From the NCBI GenBank assembly GCA_016708345.1, contig JADJFX010000043.1:102457-166456 (forward strand): a stretch of 64,000 bases of DNA, written 5' to 3'. This stretch comes from Candidatus Rhodoferax bjergmarkensis (lineage in GTDB: Bacteria; Pseudomonadota; Gammaproteobacteria; Burkholderiales; Burkholderiaceae_C). The position numbers and the translations under genes are program-made. Shown here one piece after another: positions 36,905 to 46,280 of the stretch. The notes beneath the pieces were generated by a model. That model was not told where the DNA came from. It was given only the letters and a program-made list of their open reading frames with translations, and did not search any database. How positions within the stretch are numbered: position 1 is the stretch's first letter; each line of letters opens with the position of its first letter.

Positions 36905-37852
36905 TCAGCGCACTTTCAGAAAGCATTTGAGCAAGGACGGGTGCAATTCGCCCAAGTGCTGGCGTTTGGCCACGGCCTCGCGCTGGCGGCCTTGGCGCTC
37001 CAGGCCCAGCATTTCCAGCAGCAAACGCATGGCCTGTTCGGGCGCGCTGTGCTGGCCGGGCTGCGCCAGGGTCAGCTCACGGGCCAGGCTTGAGTCACGG
37101 GTCAGCACCCAGGCAGGAAACCAAGCCGAGGTAGGCGGCGCTGACGAGGTTGACGGGGCGGGCGCATCATCATCAAACTCCAGCTCAAAGGCTTCCTTCA
37201 AGCGCTGCAGGATGGGGTTCCCGGCCTGATCGACCAGCGCATCAAGCCGTTTGGGTGCCAGCCAGGCCAATTCGGCCAGCAAAGGCCAGCTGGCGGCCTG
37301 CAGGCCAAACTGCTGCAGCTTGGCGTGGGCCATCCAGGCCAGAGGTGCCGGGATGCGACGCCATGAAGGAATGCGTTCAATGACCTGCGCAGCACCGGGC
37401 CAGTCCTGCAAACTCAGCAGCAGGGGCGCGGCGTGCTCCTCTTCATGTTCGGCGCAAAACGGCAGGTGATCGGCGCGCTGGGCCAAGTTTTGCCACAGTG
37501 GGCGCATCCAGCGCTGCGCCTGCGCCGGGCCAAACACTTTGTGGGCCACCGGTGCCATGGTCTGCGCCAAGTGCAAACGGGCTTGTCGCAAGGCTGCATG
37601 GTCGGCCAGCCTGCCCGCTTCGCCGGGTTCGCCCGGCGCGCTTGTCAAGCTGGCTTGCCCCTCCAGCAGTTCGATCAGGGTGAGCAAGTCGGCCGCCAAA
37701 CGTTCTTGCGGGTATTCCTGCACAAGGCGCTGCCAAACAGTGCGCGCCTTCGCGGCATTGCGCTGTTGCAGCGCCTGCAGCACATCGTTGCGCAGCATGA
37801 CATCGCGGCTGTCGTCAAAAATATCGAGCTGAACTGGCATCACGGCTGGCAT
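36905..37852 (-). CDS. Conserved hypothetical protein at the end of the bamE-holA operon
   Basis: 315 residues, helical, leucine-rich, without signal peptide or membrane segment (start MPVQLDIFDDSRDVMLRNDV at ATG 37840 or the ATG four codons upstream at 37852). Not recognised as any characterised family. The helical pairs (ARTVWQRLVQEYPQERLAADLLTLI; AKLQQFGLQAASWPLLAELAWLAP) look like degenerate TPR/HEAT packing. It lies 15 nt downstream of holA on the same strand, so it is probably the last gene of that transcript. Confidence 0.7.
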   Translation of the reverse strand: MPAVMPVQLDIFDDSRDVMLRNDVLQALQQRNAAKARTVWQRLVQEYPQERLAADLLTLIELLEGQASLTSAPGEPGEAGRLADHAALRQARLHLAQTMAPVAHKVFGPAQAQRWMRPLWQNLAQRADHLPFCAEHEEEHAAPLLLSLQDWPGAAQVIERIPSWRRIPAPLAWMAHAKLQQFGLQAASWPLLAELAWLAPKRLDALVDQAGNPILQRLKEAFELEFDDDAPAPSTSSAPPTSAWFPAWVLTRDSSLARELTLAQPGQHSAPEQAMRLLLEMLGLERQGRQREAVAKRQHLGELHPSLLKCFLKVR

Positions 37853-37867
37853 GTACAGGCTCCCTGC

Positions 37868-38941
37868 TTAACGGGATCGACCGGACGAAGCTTGCACCGC
37901 GCACAAGCCACACAGCTGCAGCGCCAGCCGGTGCAAAGCCTGCCAGCCTTCCTGCGGCCAATCGGGCTGCTTCAGGCCTTTGACAATACCATCGACCAGA
38001 TGCGCAGATTGCAACAACCCGGACAACTTTGCATCGCTCAGGCGCGGCAACACACGCTCGAACAGGCGCTCTTTGGCTCCCCAGATGCGCTGCTCCCGCA
38101 GTGCCATCGGCAACGGCTGGCCACGGCCCATGGCGTCCTTGACCCGCTTGAGGGCGCGGATGTCTTCCGCCAGCGCGTAATGCACCAGCACCTCGGCCTC
38201 GCCTTCGGCCTGCAGACCATCTAACATGCGCTGCACCCGCTCGGGCTGCCCGGCCAGCACGGCCTCGGACAGCTTGAAAACGTCGTAGCGCGCGACATTC
38301 AAAACGGCACTTTCAATCTGGTCAAAACTGAGTTCTCCAGGGTCAAACAACAGGCCCAGCTTCTGGATTTCCTGGTGCGCGGCGAGCAAATTGCCCTCCA
38401 CCCGGTCGGCAAAAAACTGCAGGCTGCGCTGCCCTTCCTCGCCTGCCGCCACCCGCTGCCCTTGTGCGGCCAGGCGCTGGGCAATCCACTGCGCCAAGGC
38501 ACTGCGCTCCACCGGCTCGACCTGAATCGTCACCCCAAAACTCTCCAGCGCGGCAAACCAGGCCCCGTTTTTGGTCAATTTATCCAACCGTGGCAGCATG
38601 ACCAGGGTGAGCGTGGTGTCATTGCCACGCGACTGCTCGGCCAAGTGCTGAATCGCCACACTGCCCTCTTTGCCCGGCTTACCGGAGGGAATGCGTAATT
38701 CGACAATCTGCTTGTCGGCAAACAGGCTCAAGGAGCCGCCCGCTGCCAGCACCTCGCTCCAGTCAAAGTGGGCACCGGCCACGGTGTGCGAAGTTCGCTC
38801 GGTAAAGCCCTGCGCCCGCGCTTGCGCCCGAATGGCATCGAGCGCCTCCTGAATCAGCAAGGGCTCGTCTCCATGCAGGGTGTACAGGCTTTTCAGGCCT
38901 TTTTGCAAATGAGCACCGAGTTGGTGGGGGGCAAGCTGCAT
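37868..38941 (-). CDS. holA: DNA polymerase III subunit delta
   Basis: 357 residues. It begins MQLAPHQLGAHLQKGLKSLYTLHGDEPLLIQEALDAIR, the usual HolA opening, and has the mid-domain LVMLPRLDKLTKNGAWFAALE and the helical C-domain (YALAEDIRALKRV). Delta opens the sliding clamp within the clamp loader. It follows lptE by 57 nt; the leuS-lptE-holA order is standard in betaproteobacteria. Confidence 0.93.
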   Translation of the reverse strand: MQLAPHQLGAHLQKGLKSLYTLHGDEPLLIQEALDAIRAQARAQGFTERTSHTVAGAHFDWSEVLAAGGSLSLFADKQIVELRIPSGKPGKEGSVAIQHLAEQSRGNDTTLTLVMLPRLDKLTKNGAWFAALESFGVTIQVEPVERSALAQWIAQRLAAQGQRVAAGEEGQRSLQFFADRVEGNLLAAHQEIQKLGLLFDPGELSFDQIESAVLNVARYDVFKLSEAVLAGQPERVQRMLDGLQAEGEAEVLVHYALAEDIRALKRVKDAMGRGQPLPMALREQRIWGAKERLFERVLPRLSDAKLSGLLQSAHLVDGIVKGLKQPDWPQEGWQALHRLALQLCGLCAVQASSGRSR

Positions 38942-38998
38942 GGTGTAGAACGTGGCAAATCAAATCGGATCAAGCTTTGCAGCCAACTTGCCACATCC

Positions 38999-39502
38999 TT
39001 ACAGCTTCACCGCCACCAGACGGCGCAGCAGCTGTTGCACGATGTCGGTCTGCATGGCGCGGTACAGCAGCACTTCTTCGGCCTCTTTGGCCAACACGGC
39101 GGATTCGTTGAAGCTGATGTCGCGCTGCTGCAAAACTTCGGTTTCCGGGATCAACTCCTGGCCCTGCGGTGTGCGCACCCTGAATTTGACCCGCACGCGC
39201 AGTTGAAACTCCCGCACCTGGCCCGAGCTGTTGACGCCCACCACGGTTTTTTCACGCTGCTCCTGCAGAATGTCAATCACCGCCTGTGCCTGCGGCAGTG
39301 GGGCGTCAAGCTCCAGCACCCGCACCGTGTCACCAAAAGAGCGCCGCAGCTCTATGCCCAGCGGCCCGCCCGGATTGGGCATCACGGCAATGCTGTCAAA
39401 AGCGTAGTTGTAACTGCCGCGCAGCTTGAAGCCGCAGCCGCCCAAGACCAAGCCCGCCACGCCGACCTGGGTCAACTGCACAAGGGCTGAGCGACGCTTC
39501 AT
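38999..39502 (-). CDS. lptE: LPS-assembly lipoprotein LptE
   Basis: 167 residues with a lipoprotein signal (VGVAGLVLGGC, lipobox LGGC, Cys about residue 23) and GFKLRGSYNYAFDSIAV directly after it. LptE plugs the LptD barrel in the outer membrane and guides lipopolysaccharide to the surface. It is 10 nt downstream of leuS, in the conserved leuS-lptE-holA order. Confidence 0.93.
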   Translation of the reverse strand: MKRRSALVQLTQVGVAGLVLGGCGFKLRGSYNYAFDSIAVMPNPGGPLGIELRRSFGDTVRVLELDAPLPQAQAVIDILQEQREKTVVGVNSSGQVREFQLRVRVKFRVRTPQGQELIPETEVLQQRDISFNESAVLAKEAEEVLLYRAMQTDIVQQLLRRLVAVKL

Positions 39503-39512
39503 GGGCTTGGCC

Positions 39513-42197
39513 TCAAAGCACCAGATTCACCAGCCGCCCCGGAACCACAATGGCCTTTTTGGGCGCAGCGCCTTGCGACATTTTCTGGAATATCTCACTG
39601 GCAATCGCCGCTTGCTCAATCGCTTCTTTGGAGGCCCCGGCCGGCACCAAAATGGAGCCGCGCAGTTTGCCGTTGACCTGCAGCATCAGTTCAATCTCGT
39701 CCTGCACCAGCGCCGAGGCATCGGCCTGCGGCCAGGGCGCGTCCAGCAGGTCGCCATGCTGTGCGGCATAACCCAGCCCGGCCCACAGGGCATGCGTCAG
39801 GTGCGGCGTGGCCGGGTAAATGGCGCGCAGCAAGATGCCAAAGCCTTCTTGCAGCGCAAAGCCGCTACCTAGCGAACCATCGCTCTTGAAGTCTTCCAGC
39901 GCGTTGAGCAGCTTCATCGCCCCCGACACCACCGTGTTGTACTGCATGCGCTGGTAGTCGTAGTCGATCTGCTTGAACACGGTGTGGATTTCCAGCCGCA
40001 GGGCCTTGGATTCTTTATTAAATTCAGGCTTTGCGCCCGTAGATTCTGCGCAAGCAGCTATATTATTCATAGTAGACAGCTTGACACCAAAGTTCCAGAC
40101 CCGGCGCAAAAAGCGGTAGCTGCCCTCCACCGCCGAGTCGTTCCACTCCAGCGTGGCCTCGGGCGGCGCGGTGAACATGGTGTACAGGCGGGCGGTGTCG
40201 GCACCGTACTTTTCAATCAAGTCCTGCGGGTCAACCCCGTTGTTTTTGGACTTGCTCATGGTGCCTACGCCTTCGTAGGTGATGTCAGTGCCGGCGGGCA
40301 AGTCACCCTTGGCCTCCTTGAGCCTGGCACCGGTCACCTTGCCTGTGGCGTCAGCCACGTCTTCCACCTCATGCGGCCAGAAATACTCGATGCCGCCCTT
40401 GTCGGCCTTGCGCGAGTAAATGTGGTTGAGCACCATGCCTTGCGTCAGCAGTTTGGTAAAGGGCTCGTCCACCTTGACAAGCCCGAGGTCACGCATGACC
40501 TTGGTCCAGAAACGTGCGTACAGCAGGTGCAGAATTGCATGCTCAATGCCGCCGATGTACTGGTCCATCGGCATCCAGTAGTTGGCCCCCCCCGCCACCA
40601 TCTGCGCGTCGTTCTGGGGGTCGCAATAGCGCAGGTAGTACCAGCTGGAGTCGACAAAGGTGTCCATGGTGTCGGTTTCACGCCGGGCTGCTGCGCCGCA
40701 AATCGGGCAGACCACACCGGCATGGAAACCTTCGTGCTTGATCAAAGGGTTGCCTGAGCCATCGGGCACGCAGTCTTGCGGCAACACCACCGGCAAGTCT
40801 TTTTCAGGCACCGGCACCGCGCCGTGCTCGGGGCAGTGAATGATCGGGATTGGCGTGCCCCAGTAGCGCTGGCGGCTCACCCCCCAGTCGCGCAAGCGCC
40901 AGGTGGTTTTTTTCTCGCCCAGGCCTTTGGCTTGCAAGGCGCTGCTCACGGCGTTGACCGCGTCCTTGTAGTTCAGACCGTCGAACGCGCCGGAGTTGAC
41001 CGTCACACCGCGCTGCTTGTCACCGTACCAGTCCTGCCAGTGCGCAAAATCATAGCTTTGACCCTCGACGCTCACGACCTGCTCAATCGCAACGCCGTAT
41101 TTTTTGGCGAAATCAAAATCGCGCTCGTCGTGGGCAGGCACACACATGACGGCGCCGTCGCCATAACTCATCAGCACGTAGTTGGCCACCCAGACTTCAA
41201 TCTGCTTGCCGTTCAAGGGGTGTGTCACATACAGCCCGGTGGACATGCCGGCTTTTTCGCGCAAGGCCAGCTCGGCCTCGGTGGTGCCACCCTTTTTGCA
41301 TTCTTCGTTGAAGGCAGCCAGTTGGGGGTTGCTGCGGGCCGCGTGGACGGCCAGCGGGTGCTCAGGTGCCACCGCACAAAACGTGACGCCCATGATGGTG
41401 TCGGCACGGGTGGTGAAGATGTACATGCGCCCGTCGCCAATCAGTTGGCCATTGTTGTCCTTGATGTCATGCAAAAAGGCAAAACGCACGCCCTCGCTCT
41501 TGCCAATCCAGTTCTCCTGCATCAGCTTGACGCGCTCGGGCCAGCCGGGCAAGCCGTCCTGCACGTGGCCCAGCAGTTCTTGCGCGTAATCGGTGATCTT
41601 GAGGTAGTAACCCGGAATTTCGCGCTTTTCTACCGTAGCCCCGGTGCGCCAACCCTTGCCGTCCACCACCTGCTCGTTGGCCAGCACGGTCTGGTCCACC
41701 GGGTCCCAGTTCACCACCTGGGTCTTGCGGTAGGCAATGCCTTTTTCCAGCATCTTCAAAAACAGCCACTGGTTCCACTTGTAGTAGCTGGCGTCGCAGG
41801 TGGTGACCTCGCGGCTCCAGTCCACCGCCAAGCCCATGGCCTGCATCTGCTTTTTCATGTAGGCGATGTTGTCGTACGTCCACTGGGCAGGTGGCACCCC
41901 GTTCTTGAGGGCCGCGTTTTCAGCTGGCAGGCCAAAGGCATCCCAGCCCATGGGCATCAAGACGTTGTAGCCGTTCATGCGCAAATAGCGCGTGAGCATG
42001 TCGTTGATGGTGTAGTTGCGCACGTGGCCCATGTGCAGCTTGCCGCTGGGGTAAGGCAACATGGAACAGGCGTAGAACTTTTTCTTGGGCTCACCGCGCG
42101 CGTCACGCGCATTTTCGGTCACGCGGTAGGCGTCCAGCGCGCTCCAGTGGCTGTGAGCGGCTTTTTCGACGTCGAGATGGTTGTATTTGTCTTGCAT
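39513..42197 (-). CDS. leuS: Leucyl-tRNA synthetase
   Basis: 894 residues from ATG 42197 (MQDKYNHLDVEKAAHSHW); an 8-codon longer reading is less likely. Class I motifs: HIGH as HMGH in PYPSGKLHMGHVRNY and KMSKS as MSKSKNNGVDP. The CP1 editing domain and a zinc-type C-x2-C (CPICGAA) are present. A dispersed repeat copy is carried in frame at 40031-40073, giving the odd insert NIAACAESTGAKPEF just before the anticodon-binding domain. It is the fifth gene of the bamE operon. Confidence 0.97.
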   Translation of the reverse strand: MQDKYNHLDVEKAAHSHWSALDAYRVTENARDARGEPKKKFYACSMLPYPSGKLHMGHVRNYTINDMLTRYLRMNGYNVLMPMGWDAFGLPAENAALKNGVPPAQWTYDNIAYMKKQMQAMGLAVDWSREVTTCDASYYKWNQWLFLKMLEKGIAYRKTQVVNWDPVDQTVLANEQVVDGKGWRTGATVEKREIPGYYLKITDYAQELLGHVQDGLPGWPERVKLMQENWIGKSEGVRFAFLHDIKDNNGQLIGDGRMYIFTTRADTIMGVTFCAVAPEHPLAVHAARSNPQLAAFNEECKKGGTTEAELALREKAGMSTGLYVTHPLNGKQIEVWVANYVLMSYGDGAVMCVPAHDERDFDFAKKYGVAIEQVVSVEGQSYDFAHWQDWYGDKQRGVTVNSGAFDGLNYKDAVNAVSSALQAKGLGEKKTTWRLRDWGVSRQRYWGTPIPIIHCPEHGAVPVPEKDLPVVLPQDCVPDGSGNPLIKHEGFHAGVVCPICGAAARRETDTMDTFVDSSWYYLRYCDPQNDAQMVAGGANYWMPMDQYIGGIEHAILHLLYARFWTKVMRDLGLVKVDEPFTKLLTQGMVLNHIYSRKADKGGIEYFWPHEVEDVADATGKVTGARLKEAKGDLPAGTDITYEGVGTMSKSKNNGVDPQDLIEKYGADTARLYTMFTAPPEATLEWNDSAVEGSYRFLRRVWNFGVKLSTMNNIAACAESTGAKPEFNKESKALRLEIHTVFKQIDYDYQRMQYNTVVSGAMKLLNALEDFKSDGSLGSGFALQEGFGILLRAIYPATPHLTHALWAGLGYAAQHGDLLDAPWPQADASALVQDEIELMLQVNGKLRGSILVPAGASKEAIEQAAIASEIFQKMSQGAAPKKAIVVPGRLVNLVL
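40031..40073 (-). repeat. Dispersed repeat copy inside leuS
   Basis: TTGCGCCCGTAGATTCTGCGCAAGCAGCTATATTATTCATAGTAG on the + strand; read on the minus strand it encodes about 14 residues of LeuS without disturbing the frame. Matches the window consensus in both the GCGC pair and the AGCTAT core. Confidence 0.7.
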
Positions 42198-42242
42198 GGG
42201 GGTATCAACTTGGGCGACCAACGGGGTCGAAATCGGCAGATT

Positions 42243-42695
42243 TTAGGATGCGCCCTTGGGCGCGGTTGGCGGTGCGCCAGGTACGTTCGGGTCGGCCACA
42301 AAACCGATCCGGTTCAAACCAGCTTTTTGCGCGGTGCCCATCACTTCAACAATGCGCCCATAGGGCACGGCGGCATCAGCGCGCAATTGCACTTCGGTCT
42401 CGGGATTGGTTTTGGCGGTTTGCTCCAGCTTGCCCGCCAGCGCGAGCAAATCGAGTGGTTGGTCGTTCAGAAAGGTTTGGCCGGATTTGTCCACCACCAA
42501 GGTGACAAATTTTGGTGCTTCACCGGGTTTGGCGGCTTCGGTTTTGGGCAAGTCCAGCTTGATCGAGCTGGCCAGCAAGGGGGCAGTAATGATAAAAATA
42601 ACCACGAGGACCAGCATCACGTCGACCAGCGGCGTCATGTTGATCTCACTCATGGGCTGCGGGCTTTGGGTGCGCTCTAAACGGCCAAAAGACAT
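42243..42695 (-). CDS. exbD: ExbD/TolR family biopolymer transport protein
   Basis: 150 residues from ATG 42695. One N-terminal membrane helix (PLVDVMLVLVVIFIITAPLL) holding the essential proton-path Asp in PLVDVM, then a periplasmic domain (LRADAAVPYGRIVEVMGTAQKAGLNRIGFVAD). It works with ExbB to energise TonB- or Tol-type envelope transport. It lies 22 nt after exbB and 45 nt before leuS; whether this pair serves TonB or Tol cannot be decided here, as neither partner is nearby. Confidence 0.92.
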   Translation of the reverse strand: MSFGRLERTQSPQPMSEINMTPLVDVMLVLVVIFIITAPLLASSIKLDLPKTEAAKPGEAPKFVTLVVDKSGQTFLNDQPLDLLALAGKLEQTAKTNPETEVQLRADAAVPYGRIVEVMGTAQKAGLNRIGFVADPNVPGAPPTAPKGAS

Positions 42696-42717
42696 GCGAT
42701 AGGCCCTGGAGAAGCGT

Positions 42718-43371
42718 TCAAGATTGCCAGACTGACGAACTGGTCGCCAGCTCACGCATATCGCGCGCAAAGCCTTCGAGTTCGGCCTCAATGCGCCCGA
42801 TTCTCCGGCCAAAAACGTTGTAGGCCAGCACCGCCGGTATCGCCACCGCCAGACCAGCGGCCGTCATGATGAGCGCCTCGCCGACCGGGCCGGAAATTTT
42901 GTCGATGGTGACCTGCCCCGCGTTCGCGATCCCGATCAGCGCATGGTAGATGCCCCAGACGGTGCCCAGCAAACCCACAAACGGGGCCGTGGAACCGACC
43001 GTGGCGAGTAAAACCTGGCCAAACTGCAGCTTGGCCAAGCCCGCGTGCAAGGCATCGCGCAGCACCCGGGTGAGCTGCAGGGATTTTTCCCCTGCTGCAG
43101 CCAAGGTGCCACTTGCTTCAATTTTAGTAGCATGAACCAAAGGTAACACAAGCGCTTCCCGATCAAAAGCACTCAGGCTGCGCACAGCATCCTCGACTGT
43201 AGAAGCGCGCCAAAAGGCTGCCACGCAGCGCACCACATCAGCGCCGGCACGGTGCAAGAACCACGATTTCCAAAGGATGACGACCCAGCTGCCCACCGAC
43301 ATGGCCAGCAGCAGCAGCGCCACCGTCTGGCTGACGCCATCGCCCTGCATGAACAGTTGAACCACGTTCAT
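42718..43371 (-). CDS. exbB: MotA/TolQ/ExbB proton channel family protein
   Basis: 217 residues, three membrane helices (QTVALLLLAMSVGSWVVILW; ATVGSTAPFVGLLGTVWGIYHAL; GEALIMTAAGLAVAIPAVLAYNVF) with the family signature around STAPFVGLLGTVWGI. Forms the ring that, with ExbD, converts proton flow to work in the envelope. The start overlaps the dapB stop by 4 nt. Confidence 0.93.
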   Translation of the reverse strand: MNVVQLFMQGDGVSQTVALLLLAMSVGSWVVILWKSWFLHRAGADVVRCVAAFWRASTVEDAVRSLSAFDREALVLPLVHATKIEASGTLAAAGEKSLQLTRVLRDALHAGLAKLQFGQVLLATVGSTAPFVGLLGTVWGIYHALIGIANAGQVTIDKISGPVGEALIMTAAGLAVAIPAVLAYNVFGRRIGRIEAELEGFARDMRELATSSSVWQS

Positions 43372-44171
43372 TTAAGACCCAGCACGTCAAACATGTCGAA
43401 CAAGCCCGACTTGTGGTTTGCCAAAAACCGCACCGCCCGCAAACTGCCTTGCGCGTAGGTGACCCGGCTGGAGGACTTATGACTGATTTCGATGCGCTCC
43501 CCGGTACCGGCAAACAGCACGGTATGGTCGCCCACGATGTCGCCCCCGCGAATGGTGGCAAACCCGATGGAAGAAGGGTCGCGCTCGCCGGTGACACCCT
43601 CGCGCGCATACACAGCACACTCTTTCAGATCACGACCCAGCGCATCGGCAATCACCTCGCCCATTTTGAGCGCCGTGCCGGAGGGTGCATCCACCTTGTG
43701 GCGATGGTGCGCCTCAATGATTTCAATGTCATAGCCGGTGGCCAAAGCCTTGGCCGCCATCTCCAGCAATTTGAGCGTGACGTTGACGCCCACACTCATG
43801 TTGGGTGCCATCATGATGGCGATGTCTTTGGCGGCGGCAGCGATCTCGGCCTTTTGGTCGTCGGTGAAGCCCGTGGTGCCGATAACCATGCCAACACCCA
43901 GCTCACGGCAAACCCGCAAGTGAGCCAGCGTGCCTTCAGGGCGGGTGAAGTCAATCAGGGCACGCGCATTTTCTAATCCAGCGCGCAAATCCGACGTGAT
44001 CAAAATGCCACTGGTCTGGCCGAGTAAGGCCGTGGCATCCAAGCCCATGGCAGGGCTGGTGGCAAGATCCAGCGCGCCGACCAGTTCGCAGTCGGCAGCA
44101 GCCCGCACGGCCTCAATCAGCATCTGGCCCATGCGTCCTGATGCACCGGCTATGGCGATTCGATGAGTCAT
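43368..44171 (-). CDS. dapB: 4-hydroxy-tetrahydrodipicolinate reductase
   Basis: 267 residues. N-terminal nucleotide-binding loop IAIAGASGRMGQMLIEAV and the DapB signature EIIEAHHRHKVDAPSGTALKMGE, with the catalytic His pair and Lys. It catalyses the NAD(P)H-dependent step of lysine and diaminopimelate synthesis. It follows bamE by 26 nt; the bamE-dapB-exbBD-leuS order is typical for this bacterial group. Confidence 0.97.
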   Translation of the reverse strand: MTHRIAIAGASGRMGQMLIEAVRAAADCELVGALDLATSPAMGLDATALLGQTSGILITSDLRAGLENARALIDFTRPEGTLAHLRVCRELGVGMVIGTTGFTDDQKAEIAAAAKDIAIMMAPNMSVGVNVTLKLLEMAAKALATGYDIEIIEAHHRHKVDAPSGTALKMGEVIADALGRDLKECAVYAREGVTGERDPSSIGFATIRGGDIVGDHTVLFAGTGERIEISHKSSSRVTYAQGSLRAVRFLANHKSGLFDMFDVLGLK

Positions 44172-44197
44172 GATTTCAGTCTTGAAATAACAAAAGG

Positions 44198-44740
44198 TTA
44201 ACGTTCGACCGGCTCCAGCGGCGGGAAACTCGCCGGCAAAGGTGGCAGCGGTTTGGTTTCAGCATTTCTCGCAGAGAGCGGCAGTTGCTTGACACTCTCA
44301 GGCGTCATCTCAAGCACGGGCACTTTGCCTGTTTTTCGCCCCGAATCTATGGAAGCCACAAACTCGGCTTCACTGGGCAAGGGGTCGGCTTCAATCCGCT
44401 CCAGCGACTCCCCCTTGAAAAACACCGCAACTTTGCGCGTCTGAGGTGGCACGCCCTGCCGTTTGAACGTAAAAACATAATCCCAGCGATCGGCATGAAA
44501 AACACTGGTGAGCAGGGGCGTTCCCAGAATGTCGCGCACCTGCGCACGGGTCATGCCGGGTTTGATCGCCGCAGCTTGCTCCTTGGACACAAAGTTTCCT
44601 TGGACAATGTCAATTTTGTAGGGTGTGATGACACTGGCAATGCTATTGCTGGCATGGTTGAAACTGCCACAAGCCACCAGACTGGCGCTCGCGCAAACGA
44701 GCAGACTCAAACAGGCACGACGGCGTTGAAGTGAAAACAT
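44198..44740 (-). CDS. bamE: Outer membrane assembly lipoprotein BamE
   Basis: 180 residues from ATG 44740 (MFSLQRRRACLSLLV). Lipoprotein signal with lipobox LVAC, then the SmpA/OmlA domain: KIDIVQGNFVSKEQAAAIKPGMTRAQVRDILGTPLL, the classic BamE block, and WDYVFTFKR. The C-terminal tail is proline-rich. A 60-residue upstream extension in frame overlaps fur and is rejected. First gene of an eight-gene operon and divergent from fur. Confidence 0.93.
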   Translation of the reverse strand: MFSLQRRRACLSLLVCASASLVACGSFNHASNSIASVITPYKIDIVQGNFVSKEQAAAIKPGMTRAQVRDILGTPLLTSVFHADRWDYVFTFKRQGVPPQTRKVAVFFKGESLERIEADPLPSEAEFVASIDSGRKTGKVPVLEMTPESVKQLPLSARNAETKPLPPLPASFPPLEPVER

Positions 44741-44824
44741 GTGGTGAAGTGTGGCGATATGATCGGGCCATTGTAGCGGCTGCGCCTTGGACAGCAGGGC
44801 GCGCGCAGGCATGAGAAAACCACC

Positions 44825-45271
44825 ATGAACAATATTGATGAACTCAAAAGCACAGGGCTCAAGGCAACATTGCCACGCTTGAAAATTCTGGAAATTTTCC
44901 AGAAAGGCACGCAGCGCCACATGACGGCCGAAGATGTTTTTCGTGTTTTACTGGAAGACCGCTCAGACGTAGGCTTGGCCACCGTCTACCGGGTGTTGGC
45001 CCAGTTCGAACAGGCCGACATCTTGAGCCGCAGCCATTTTGAGAGCGGCAAAGCGGTCTATGAACTCAACGAGGGGAACCATCACGACCATCTGGTATGT
45101 CTTGACTGCGGAAAAGTCGAGGAGTTTTACGATGCGGAGATTGAAAAACGCCAACATGCCGTGGCTAAAACCAAGGGGTTTGCCATCTCGGATCACGCCC
45201 TGAGCCTTTACGCACACTGCATCAGGGACAAATGCCCCGACCGTCCAGCTTCTACCCGAAACGCTGGCTGA
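44825..45271 (+). CDS. fur: Ferric uptake regulator
   Basis: 148 residues. Winged-helix domain (RLKILEIFQKGTQRHMTAEDVFRVLLEDRSDVGLATVYRVLAQFEQADIL), metal-site residues in NHHDHLVCLDCGKVEEFYD, and a second Cys pair (HCIRDKC). Represses iron-uptake genes with Fe2+. The divergent bamE/fur arrangement is standard. The end CPDRPASTRNAG is slightly atypical but short. Confidence 0.96.
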   Translation: MNNIDELKSTGLKATLPRLKILEIFQKGTQRHMTAEDVFRVLLEDRSDVGLATVYRVLAQFEQADILSRSHFESGKAVYELNEGNHHDHLVCLDCGKVEEFYDAEIEKRQHAVAKTKGFAISDHALSLYAHCIRDKCPDRPASTRNAG

Positions 45272-45291
45272 CACCTTCAGCAAGCTGCAAG

Positions 45292-46242
45292 TTAGCCCGG
45301 AGAGCCCATGGCTTTGCGGTGGCGCTCGACAAACTCTTGGTAAGTGTCGATACCGCGCAGTTGCAAAATGGTATTGCGCACGGCAGCCTCGACCAGAACG
45401 GCAATGTTGCGACCCGCCACCACCTGAATCACGACCTTGCGCACAGGCACATCAAGCACATCTTGGGTCAGCGGCTCGTAGGGTATGCGTTCGTACTCGC
45501 GCTCCATGGTTTCACGACGCACCAGATGCACGATGAGCTTGAGCCGCATTTTGCGCCGCACAGCAGTTTCACCAAAGATGCAGCGAATATCGAGCAAGCC
45601 TAAGCCACGCACTTCCAGTAAATTCTGCAATAACTCGGGGCAGCGCCCCTCAATGATGCTCTGGTTGATGCGAAACAAATCCACCGCGTCGTCGGCCACC
45701 AGGCCATTACCACGCGAGATCAGTTCCAGCCCCAACTCGCTTTTGCCCAGACCGGATTCCCCGGTAATCAGCACACCAAGTCCGAGAATGTCCATGAACA
45801 CACCATGCATGGAGACTCGGTCGGCGAAATGTTTGGACAAATAAGCCCGCAGCACATCAATCACCAGCGCCGATGAGGCCTGCGTCGAAAACATAGGAAT
45901 CTGCGCCCGTTCACACAATGAAACCAGGGCACTGGGAGCCACCTGCCCTTCGGCGAGTACCAAAACTGGTGGCTCCAGCGTCACGATGCGGGAGATGCGA
46001 CGCGCGCAGTCGTCGGGCGTCGCATTGGTAAGGTAGGCAATCTCTCGGCGACCGAGTATCTGGACTCGGTAGGGATGGATGTAATTGAGGTACCCGACCA
46101 GATCAGCGCCGGAGCGGGCGGCACGCACGGCGACCTCGTCAAAGCGTCGCTCAGAAGCCCCCAGACCAGCCACCCAATCCCATCTCAGAGAAGCACGAAA
46201 CTCCTCAAACAACACATCCGCGCTGACGACCGTTGGTTTCAA
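45292..46242 (-). CDS. hprK: HPr kinase/phosphorylase
   Basis: 316 residues. Walker A GESGLGKSELGLELI within ILGLGVLITGESGLGKSE, followed by the HprK-specific stretch GNGLVADDAVDL and the C-terminal signature LQLRGIDTYQEFVERHRKAMG. It phosphorylates and dephosphorylates the regulatory serine of HPr; the target HPr (ptsH at 10.9 kb) has that serine. Separated by 38 nt from ptsN upstream on the same strand. Confidence 0.96.
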   Translation of the reverse strand: MKPTVVSADVLFEEFRASLRWDWVAGLGASERRFDEVAVRAARSGADLVGYLNYIHPYRVQILGRREIAYLTNATPDDCARRISRIVTLEPPVLVLAEGQVAPSALVSLCERAQIPMFSTQASSALVIDVLRAYLSKHFADRVSMHGVFMDILGLGVLITGESGLGKSELGLELISRGNGLVADDAVDLFRINQSIIEGRCPELLQNLLEVRGLGLLDIRCIFGETAVRRKMRLKLIVHLVRRETMEREYERIPYEPLTQDVLDVPVRKVVIQVVAGRNIAVLVEAAVRNTILQLRGIDTYQEFVERHRKAMGSPG

Positions 46243-46280
46243 ATCGAATCCGATGCACTAAAGGGACAAGCCAACCCCTA

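Noticed and set aside
40776..42680. 634-codon open frame antisense to leuS and exbD
   Set aside because: It runs opposite well-conserved synthetase codons; the composition (His/Val/Gly-rich) is that of a complementary-strand shadow in high-GC DNA.
43112..43150. Further dispersed-repeat copy inside exbB
   Set aside because: Only the TTGCT..TAGTAGC half resembles the consensus and the encoded residues are ordinary for ExbB; not counted.
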